Source of the DNA: CAYOVG01 sp964407285
GTDB lineage: Bacteria; Desulfobacterota; Syntrophobacteria; Syntrophobacterales; Syntrophobacteraceae
Direction of reading: 5' to 3'
NCBI GenBank assembly: GCA_964407285.1
Contig: CAYOVG010000212.1
Span: 1-12,382, forward strand
DNA: 12,382 nucleotides
Positions within the stretch are counted from its first letter, which is position 1. Each line of letters begins with the position of its first letter. The notes below the pieces were generated by a model. It saw nothing but the letters and a program-made list of their open reading frames with translations. It did no database searches and was not told the DNA's origin. This document shows, in pieces, positions 1 to 5,750 of this stretch. The position numbers were made by a program, and so were the translations under genes.

Positions 1-971
1 GCATTCCCGTGACGAGGCTCGTGGAGGGGGAGCGGGAGAAGCTCCTTCGCCTGGACGAGGTACTGCACAAGAGGGTCATCGGACAGGACGAGGCCGTGCA
101 ACTGGTGGCCGATGCCGTCATCAGGGCGCGGGCGGGGATCAAAGATCCGCGCCGGCCCATCGGTTCCTTCATATTCCTGGGTCCGACCGGCGTGGGGAAG
201 ACCGAACTGGGCAAGACCCTGGCCGAAGCGCTGTTCGATACGGAAGAGAACATCGTACGGATCGACATGAGCGAATACATGGAGAGGCACACCGTCTCGC
301 GGCTCATCGGGGCACCTCCGGGGTACGTGGGCTACGAGGAGGGCGGTCAGCTCACGGAGGCCGTGCGCCGGAAGCCCTACTGCATTATCCTCTTCGACGA
401 AATCGAGAAGGCTCACAACGACGTTTTCAACGTACTGCTGCAGATTCTCGATGACGGACGGCTCACCGACTCTCAGGGACGGACGGTGGATTTCAAGAAT
501 ACGGTCATCATCATGACCAGCAATATCGGTTCGCATTACCTGCTGGAAGGAGTGACGGACAGGGGTGAAATCACCGAAGAGGCCCGTAAGACGGTGATGT
601 CGGAGTTGCGGCGCCACTTCCGTCCGGAGTTTTTGAACCGTGTGGACGACATCGTGCTCTTCAAGCCGCTCACGCTGAAGGAGGTCGAGGAAATCGTGCT
701 GCTCCTGACCCGCGAACTCGGCCGCAGGCTCAAGGACAGGCGCATCGCCATGGAGATTACCGACGGGGCGAAGGAATTCATCGCCCGCTCCGGATACGAT
801 CCGGTCTACGGCGCCCGTCCCCTCAAGCGCTACCTCCAGCACGAACTGGAAACCAGGATCGGCCGTGCGCTGCTCTCCGGGCTGATACCCGAGGGCTCCA
901 CCATCCGTGTGGACGTGCAGAACGGGGAACTGGTGGTGACGCACACCGAAGGCGCCGGCGAGAGCGCGTAG
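1..971 (+). CDS. clpB: ATP-dependent disaggregase ClpB, C-terminal part (5' truncated by window edge)
   Basis: ClpB is a cytosolic hexameric AAA+ chaperone that threads aggregated proteins through its pore together with DnaK/DnaJ/GrpE. The frame is open from base 3, reading I-P-V-T-R-L, so the first Met-like codon at 9 (GTG) is internal and the true start lies upstream. What is visible is the second nucleotide-binding domain. Counting from the codon at 9, there is Walker A GPTGVGKT (58-65), pore loop GYVGY (105-109), Walker B IILFDE (126-131), sensor 1 TSN (170-172), the FLNR arginine-finger region (208-211) and sensor 2 GAR (268-270), followed by the C-terminal small domain. The pore loop and the overall match fit ClpB better than ClpA or ClpC. 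The frame ends in TAG with no disruption. No strong terminator follows. Confidence 0.96.
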   Translation, partial: IPVTRLVEGEREKLLRLDEVLHKRVIGQDEAVQLVADAVIRARAGIKDPRRPIGSFIFLGPTGVGKTELGKTLAEALFDTEENIVRIDMSEYMERHTVSRLIGAPPGYVGYEEGGQLTEAVRRKPYCIILFDEIEKAHNDVFNVLLQILDDGRLTDSQGRTVDFKNTVIIMTSNIGSHYLLEGVTDRGEITEEARKTVMSELRRHFRPEFLNRVDDIVLFKPLTLKEVEEIVLLLTRELGRRLKDRRIAMEITDGAKEFIARSGYDPVYGARPLKRYLQHELETRIGRALLSGLIPEGSTIRVDVQNGELVVTHTEGAGESA

Positions 972-1102
972 CAGCCGGCGATTGATTGTATGCGGACGGA
1001 TTTCCGCGGTCTCCGTTGAACCGCATTGGACTCGTTTCGAAGAACTATCGGTAGCGAACGTTAGATTGTGCTGAGCAGTCCGGGAATAGCAACCGGATGT
1101 CT

Positions 1103-1142
1103 GAAGCCGGAACCTGGGATCGAATGCCCCAGTTCCGGCTTC
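1103..1142. repeat. Long imperfect inverted repeat (hairpin)
   Basis: Bases 1103-1118 pair with 1128-1142: GAAGCCGGAA against TTCCGGCTTC perfectly, then one bulged C, then CTGGG against CCCAG, with a loop of about 9 bases. No T tract follows, so an intrinsic terminator is not well supported. It may be a transcript-end structure of clpB, a dispersed palindromic repeat or a protein-binding site. Confidence 0.6.
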
Positions 1143-1182
1143 GGAGCTTTGGAAGGGATATTTTGAAAAGACAATTAAAGCG

Positions 1183-1211
1183 TGGAAAAATCTTCGTGAA
1201 GCCGCTATATT
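1183..1211 (+). promoter_or_regulatory. Candidate sigma-70 promoter for the IMPase-like/LpdD-like/ubiX operon
   Basis: A TGGAAA element (4 of 6 to TTGACA) at 1183-1188 is followed after 17 bases by TATATT (5 of 6 to TATAAT) at 1206-1211. It lies in a locally AT-rich patch about 140 bases before the start codon. This is a match by eye only. Confidence 0.3.
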
Positions 1212-1349
1212 GTGTTCCTGTTCGCACTTGGGGCGCTCGACGGATAACCGAAAACAACCCGTGGCCGGAAGCTTTTCCGCCGCATTCTTGCCGGAGACGC
1301 CCGGGAAACCATGGCGGCGCCGGCTTCACTTTCACAGGAGGGGAATGAT

Positions 1350-2150
1350 ATGGTGGACTATGAGGAATCCAGGATCGAAGATCTAACGCAATTCGCCAAG
1401 GATGCAATCAGCCGAACCGGAGACGTGGCGCTCAGGTACTATGGAAAGGGCGACCCGGAACTGCGGTTTGACGAATCGCTGGTAACGGAGGCCGAACTCC
1501 ACCTGGCGAACTTCTTCCGAAGCAGGCTTCAGGCTACGTTTCCCGAACACCGCCTGTACGGCGACGCCGAGATGGAAAAGGATTACGTGCACGGGCAGAA
1601 GGGATACATGTGGGTTTTCGACGCTCCTTGCGGGGTCGCCAATTTCCAGGCGGGAATTCCCATTTGGGGCGTCTCCCTGGCTCTCCTGGAGAATCACTGG
1701 CCCATATTCGGCGCTTTCTACATGCCCGCCACCGGAGACCTGTTCTATGCCGAAGCGGGCAAGAAGGCCTATTGGGGCCGGGAAGAGATCCACGTAGCCG
1801 GCTCCGGCGAAATCAGCAACGAGAGTCTGCTGCTGACCTACTCCAGGTTCCAGGGCCGCTACCGTTCGTCCTTTCCCGGAAAGATCCGCAACATGGGATG
1901 CAATGCATCCCACATCTGCTACGTCGCCCGCGGCCGCGCGGAAGCCGCTCTCATCGCCAATGTATCGTACCCCGACCTCGCGGCGGCGAAGATTATCCTC
2001 GATGCGGCGGGAGGGGAAATCCGCTGCCTGGACGGCAGGGAGTTGAATTTCAGCGACTACCTGGAAGGGCAGAAGATAGATGAACACCTCATCGCCGCTC
2101 CCAAGGGCGCGCATAAATCCATAAGCATGTATTTGCAGGAAATCCTGTAG
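1350..2150 (+). CDS. Inositol monophosphatase family protein with degenerate metal site (266 aa)
   Basis: The protein matches the inositol monophosphatase/SuhB/CysQ phosphatase fold over its whole length, which is normal for the family. The ATG at 1350 is chosen because AGGAGGGG (1336-1343) sits 6 bases upstream; an in-frame ATG at 1311 lacks this. The family normally carries GEE, DPxDGT and WDxAAG metal motifs. Here the first region reads G-D-A-E (71-74). The second reads D-A-P-C-G-V-A-N-F (91-99), so the second aspartate is Cys94 and the metal-binding Thr is Val96. The third reads P-D-L-A-A-A (208-213), with the aspartate (209) kept. The surrounding fold signature (WVFD, GIPIWGVSLAL) is intact, so this is a divergent member rather than a pseudogene. 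Catalysis may be impaired or altered; a binding or regulatory role is possible. It lies first in an apparent operon with LpdD-like and ubiX genes. Confidence 0.8.
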   Translation: MVDYEESRIEDLTQFAKDAISRTGDVALRYYGKGDPELRFDESLVTEAELHLANFFRSRLQATFPEHRLYGDAEMEKDYVHGQKGYMWVFDAPCGVANFQAGIPIWGVSLALLENHWPIFGAFYMPATGDLFYAEAGKKAYWGREEIHVAGSGEISNESLLLTYSRFQGRYRSSFPGKIRNMGCNASHICYVARGRAEAALIANVSYPDLAAAKIILDAAGGEIRCLDGRELNFSDYLEGQKIDEHLIAAPKGAHKSISMYLQEIL

Positions 2151-2174
2151 GGGTTGAAGGAAATCCCGTAGGGG
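2137..2174 (+). repeat. Tandem 17-base repeat (21-base period) spanning a stop codon
   Basis: AGGAAATCC(T/C)GTAGGGG occurs at 2137-2153 and again at 2158-2174 with one mismatch. The first copy contains the TAG stop of the IMPase-like gene. Because the period is 21 bases, the second copy places another TAG in the same frame. Confidence 0.8.
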
Positions 2175-2192
2175 ACACCGGACGACGGCGAC

Positions 2193-2648
2193 ATGAAGGT
2201 GGATATGCAAGGGTCCGTCAGCACGTTCCGGGTCGAGGAAGGGGGGTTCACGGTGGAAGCCCTCCTGCAGCGACTCGGGGACGACTATCTCGTATCGGTC
2301 TGGGGCGGCGCCGCTCACATCGGCGCCGTCGCCATGGCCCAGCCCCGCCCCAGCCTGGCGGACCCCGGGCGGTTGTCGGCCACCGCGTCGGTTTTCTGTT
2401 ACGTGGGGCACAAGGAAGATGAAGTGGTGAAGGAAATCTCGGAGAGGCTTGCGGCGGCCCTGGAGGCAAAAGTCGTGGTTGCGGCCGGAATGCATTGGGA
2501 GAACCTCACCCCTGAAGGGATCGAACAGGTGAAGAGGAACGTGCAGGTTTTGGTGAAGCGCATTCTGGACGAGGAAGGTGCGAAGGGGGAGGCCGGGATG
2601 AAGAACGGCGAAGGAGGCTTGGATCTGAAGGGAGCGGATCGTGACTGA
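2193..2648 (+). CDS. LpdD-like prenylated-flavin chaperone (151 aa)
   Basis: This small cytosolic protein resembles the LpdD family, accessory proteins of gallate-type UbiD-family decarboxylases proposed to help deliver or mature prenylated FMN. Supporting segments are H-I-G-A-V-A-M-A-Q-P-R-P-S-L near residues 42-55, a GHKEDE segment near 73-78, and V-V-V-A-A-G-M-H-W-E-N-L near 93-104, which corresponds to the GIHxDN-type motif recalled for the family. The C-terminal 25 residues are charged and glycine-rich and look like a nonconserved tail. The start at 2193 has only a weak ribosome binding site; an in-frame ATG at 2205 is an alternative. The gene's end overlaps the GTG of ubiX by 8 bases, so translation is probably coupled. 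The link to ubiX strongly supports a flavin role. The family assignment is from memory of the motif pattern. Confidence 0.65.
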   Translation: MKVDMQGSVSTFRVEEGGFTVEALLQRLGDDYLVSVWGGAAHIGAVAMAQPRPSLADPGRLSATASVFCYVGHKEDEVVKEISERLAAALEAKVVVAAGMHWENLTPEGIEQVKRNVQVLVKRILDEEGAKGEAGMKNGEGGLDLKGADRD

Positions 2649-3252
2649 CTCTTGCCCTTGCGAACCCACTCGCACTGGAGATTCCTTGAAGCGGATCGTG
2701 GTCGGAATATCCGGCGCCAGCGGCGTCGTGTACGGCATGGAAATGCTCAAGGCGCTGAGGATGCTGGGCTACGAAAGCCATGCGGTCATCAGCAGGGGTG
2801 CGCGGAAAATCTTCACGCTGGAGACCGACGTTTCTCCGGAAGAAGTCGAAGCCATGGCGGCTCACGTTCATGATGAGGACGATCTTGCGGCCCCCATATC
2901 GAGCGGCTCGTTCATCACCGGCGGCATGGTGGTGATTCCCTGTTCCATCAAGACCCTATCCGGTATTGCAAATTCTTACGGCTCCAACCTGCTGGTTCGG
3001 GCTGCGGACGTCACCCTCAAGGAGCGCCGCCCCCTCGTGCTGGTCGTGAGGGAAACCCCTTTCCATCTCGGACACCTCAATCTTATGACCAGCGCGGCAT
3101 CCAACGGCGCCGTCATCCTGCCCCCCGCCCCCGCCTTTTACAACAGGCCCAGGACGATAGACGACCTCGTCCGCCATACCGTCGGCAAAGCGCTCGACTG
3201 CTTGCGGATTTCGCACGATCTCTATCGCAGGTGGGAGGGTCCGGGTGAATGA
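2641..3252 (+). CDS. ubiX: UbiX flavin prenyltransferase (203 aa)
   Basis: UbiX joins a dimethylallyl group to reduced FMN, making the prenylated FMN cofactor of UbiD-type decarboxylases. The flavoprotein signature G-I-S-G-A-S-G (22-28) follows a 15-residue N-terminal extension. Also seen are S-G-S (88-90), C-S-I-K-T-L (101-106), R120, K127 (in A-D-V-T-L-K-E), R137-E138-T-P, P-A-F-Y-N-R-P with Y167, and W198. These match the known Pseudomonas UbiX active-site residues at a constant offset of two; the phosphate-binding Arg185 equivalent is Lys183 here. The GTG start overlaps the end of the LpdD-like gene. An alternative start just before K17-R-I-V-V would remove the extension, but no clear start codon with a ribosome binding site is seen there. 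No ubiD is in the window, so the client decarboxylase lies elsewhere. Confidence 0.92.
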   Translation: MTDSCPCEPTRTGDSLKRIVVGISGASGVVYGMEMLKALRMLGYESHAVISRGARKIFTLETDVSPEEVEAMAAHVHDEDDLAAPISSGSFITGGMVVIPCSIKTLSGIANSYGSNLLVRAADVTLKERRPLVLVVRETPFHLGHLNLMTSAASNGAVILPPAPAFYNRPRTIDDLVRHTVGKALDCLRISHDLYRRWEGPGE

Positions 3253-3322
3253 TGGTCGTTGCGGCGGCCCCACGCTATTGACCGGACGCGCTCCGTGATC
3301 GGTCGTCTGCAAGCCGGGACTT

Positions 3323-3362
3323 CCGTTTCTCATGAACATGAACCGTTTCTCATGGACGTGAA
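3323..3362. repeat. Perfectly abutting 20-base tandem duplication
   Basis: CCGTTTCTCATGAACATGAA (3323-3342) is followed directly by CCGTTTCTCATGGACGTGAA (3343-3362), which differs at two bases, both A to G. It lies in the 158-base gap between the convergent ubiX and nuclease-fragment genes, where no terminator with a T run is evident. Confidence 0.85.
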
Positions 3363-3410
3363 CCTTGCTCCGGCATTCCACGGGTAGAGCCGGATAGAGC
3401 CGACTACGAT

Positions 3411-3668
3411 TTAGTTGCGGCTCGCGTTCTCCAGCCAGGCTCGGACCTCCTCCATGCTCTCGGCATCGAGGATCTTGTCGGTCAACTGCTCGTACACGCT
3501 GAACTCGAGGCCGCTAAGCAAAGGTACGAAAGACTCCGGATCTATTCCGAATTTCCCGGCGATCATGCGGGTAAGAAAAGCCGTTGCCGCTTCCTGTTTA
3601 CCTTCCTGTCTTCCTTTCTGTTCGCCTCTGCATTCACCTTCGAGTCTGAGCCGTTCGGCGGTGGTCAT
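3411..3668 (-). pseudogene. C-terminal fragment of an Rpn-type recombination-promoting nuclease/transposase (85 aa)
   Basis: The segment M-T-T-A-E-R-L-R-L-E-G-E followed by repeated G-E/Q-K-G-R-Q-E-G, then L-T-R-M-I-A-G-K-F-G and an ending I-L-D-A-E-S-M-E-E-V, is the typical tail of Rpn/PD-(D/E)XK nuclease-family putative transposases. Full-length members are about 300 residues and carry the catalytic domain at the N-terminus, which is absent here. The frame is open upstream of the ATG (S-Q-Y-E-L-L-D-A) only as far as the TAG that ends the PilX-like gene, so the homology begins almost exactly at that stop. It is most likely a relic left by a deletion or insertion; a small expressed protein cannot be excluded. 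Confidence 0.6.
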
Positions 3669-3695
3669 GGCATCCAGGAGCTCATATTGACTCGG

Positions 3696-5750
3696 CTACT
3701 GCTGAATAGGGTGGGAAAACCCGTAGTTGTTGGTGCTTCCTTGATAGCGAATACCAAAGTCGTCGAATTTAGCATCAATCTTCCTCTGCAAGTAGCATCC
3801 TAGCAAACCACACTGCCGGGTCTTTCCTGCAGAATGCAAGCCTACCTCAGGAGTAGTAAGGACGCCGGAAGAGGGAGTCGTCAGAACTGAATCCTTAATT
3901 ATGCACCCCGATTCGGCCCCTGCCCCCACAGTGTCATCCACGTTGGTATTGACTCTATCCCAATCAATAAGTGTATATTGATCGGTATCCGCTGTCCATG
4001 GTGGATCGCTGTCAATGTCAGGGTCTGAGGGCCAGTATGGGTAGGGAGAAGAAACAGTATCCGGCCATCGGGAATTGGCAGCCCGGTTCTCGTCTGTACG
4101 AATACTGTTGCCGCCGGTTCCTGAATTCGTTGGAGTGGCGTAATAGCATCTGATCATGTTGTATTTTGAACCAGAGTTGCCCGACTCAAATTCCTCTTTA
4201 ATCCGAACCAGTAGTGTAGACCAGGCTGTAATATGAGTGTCGCTACTATTTACTAGACTCGTTCCATTCAATCTCTTGTAGGCAAGCCATTTATATCCGC
4301 TACTACTTCTCCGCCAAAGCACGACTAATGCTACTTCTTTCAGCTTATTCCCGCTAGCGTTGGTCGGAACCAAATCATCAGGAATACCCTCCAAGTCCAA
4401 TAATGATCCTGAATAGCTCCGCAGAAATGACAGTCCATAGGAACATGCCGTTCCGTCACCTGCAGTTTGTATCCTAAAGCTTATACCTGCCAAGTAGTAA
4501 TCATAAGTGCTGACATCTATCTTTACTTGAGCATCATAATTCAACAAGTGACTTGCGTATGTCCAGGCTGAAGCAAAATTTACCATATTTTGGGCAACAA
4601 GTCCCCAGGAGTTATCCGAAAATACTCCATAATCTCCAGTACTCAACTGCATATAGCGGTTACCTGATGCATCGGCTGCAGGAAATGAAAGTGTTCCGGA
4701 ACTGGCAGTAGACCATTCTGATGGATTAGCCATGGTACTCGTCTTTTCGGTGATTGACGTAGTAGGCTGCAATACTGATCCGATAGGGGTATAGAATGTA
4801 ATTGTTCGAGATATTTCTGAACCATTGCTAGCGTAACTCTTACCTATTGACTTAATGGAGACATACTCTTTGCATACTATTTTATGGGCAGTTTCATCAC
4901 TGCCACCCTGTAGTGAAAGAGGAAAGCCACTATTTATACTATCCTTGCTTACATTTATATTCTTGAGAATATTACCATCCTTACTAGCATAGGTATAGGT
5001 GACAGTATTATCAACTATCTTATGCTCTGAATCATAAACAGTAAATGTACCACCATTAGGTGAGAAAGGTCCACCCTGTCCTGTAGCAAGCGTCAAGTTA
5101 CCTCCCTCGTTAACAGTACAGGTACTGGCTGGTTTTGCAACGAAACGCACCGAGGTATAGGCTGGCATGTCCGTATCACCATTAACACCAGTAGGAAATG
5201 AAGTAAGATTAAAAGTAGTGACACCTCCGCTTTCGGTATAGGAATCATAATGATATAGGTTCAGTTTATCTAAACTATTATCCGTATCGATATCAAAAAT
5301 GCCTGATGTTGGAATGGAATATACCGTAGGATCACTGGAAGAGGGCGCACTCCCAGGATACTTAAGTTGAAGAGTAGCTGAATTCCGGCTACGGTCGGAA
5401 GCCAGAACCAGAAAGTAAGGTGTTATCTGCAGTTCGAATTTGCCATCCTGGCCTCCACTTCCCACTTTACGCGCCTTTGTTCCATTCATGTCATTCAATT
5501 CTTCCATTTTCTGGAACTGAGGACACGTCTTGCATGAGACCGCGTCTCCACCTCTTGCACTCTGAAACTGGCCGGCAGCATACCTGTAACCGGACTCGGC
5601 CATATAGTATGCTTTCAATGGAACAAGACTCTCCATCTGACTCATGATGGAAGTAGGTAAGAAAGTCACCATACCGGTCCCGAGTATGGCAAGAATGGTT
5701 ATCACAGCAATGAGCATGACGAGAACGCTACCGGATTGGTTCCCAATCAT
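3696..5750 (-). CDS. Alternative reading: separately initiated PilX/GspK-like minor pseudopilin (684 aa)
   Basis: The ATG at 5750, in frame inside the 978-residue frame, opens a protein that starts exactly as PilX-family minor pseudopilins do: a short polar leader (M-I-G-N-Q-S-G), a hydrophobic helix, then A-Y-Y-M-A-E-S-G-Y-R-Y-A. An AGGAG lies 7 bases upstream (5758-5762 on this strand). The mature protein would be about four times longer than a usual PilX (around 170-200 aa), with the extra mass in Ser/Thr/Gly/Asp-rich sequence and a C-terminal region with alternating beta-like strands ending in K-F-D-D-F-G-I. In PilX-PilY1 systems a large partner caps the pilus; here no pilY1 follows, so the enlarged PilX may itself expose the adhesive or binding domain. 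That role is inference. Confidence 0.55.
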   Translation of the reverse strand: MIGNQSGSVLVMLIAVITILAILGTGMVTFLPTSIMSQMESLVPLKAYYMAESGYRYAAGQFQSARGGDAVSCKTCPQFQKMEELNDMNGTKARKVGSGGQDGKFELQITPYFLVLASDRSRNSATLQLKYPGSAPSSSDPTVYSIPTSGIFDIDTDNSLDKLNLYHYDSYTESGGVTTFNLTSFPTGVNGDTDMPAYTSVRFVAKPASTCTVNEGGNLTLATGQGGPFSPNGGTFTVYDSEHKIVDNTVTYTYASKDGNILKNINVSKDSINSGFPLSLQGGSDETAHKIVCKEYVSIKSIGKSYASNGSEISRTITFYTPIGSVLQPTTSITEKTSTMANPSEWSTASSGTLSFPAADASGNRYMQLSTGDYGVFSDNSWGLVAQNMVNFASAWTYASHLLNYDAQVKIDVSTYDYYLAGISFRIQTAGDGTACSYGLSFLRSYSGSLLDLEGIPDDLVPTNASGNKLKEVALVVLWRRSSSGYKWLAYKRLNGTSLVNSSDTHITAWSTLLVRIKEEFESGNSGSKYNMIRCYYATPTNSGTGGNSIRTDENRAANSRWPDTVSSPYPYWPSDPDIDSDPPWTADTDQYTLIDWDRVNTNVDDTVGAGAESGCIIKDSVLTTPSSGVLTTPEVGLHSAGKTRQCGLLGCYLQRKIDAKFDDFGIRYQGSTNNYGFSHPIQQ

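Larger units (their letters stand above)
972..1349. other. Intergenic region between clpB and the IMPase-like gene
   Basis: This 378-base stretch shows no convincing gene; short frames on either strand lack family resemblance and a ribosome binding site. It holds a long imperfect hairpin (1103-1142), a plausible sigma-70 type promoter (1183-1211) and the Shine-Dalgarno of the next gene (1336-1343). A weak GCGGA/TCCGC hairpin sits near 1000-1015 without a T run, so it is not called a terminator. Confidence 0.6.

Noticed and set aside
2151..2192. Stop-codon readthrough joining the IMPase-like and LpdD-like genes in one frame
   Set aside because: Two in-frame TAG codons separate them and no readthrough signal is visible; same-frame placement has a one-in-three chance.
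1383..2750. Long 455-codon minus-strand frame opposite the IMPase-like and LpdD-like genes
   Set aside because: It is the antisense shadow of well-supported plus-strand genes in GC-rich DNA, with no recognisable domain and no ribosome binding site.
3276..3305. GACCG/CGGTC hairpin after ubiX as a terminator
   Set aside because: The stem is short and bulged and no T run follows on either strand.
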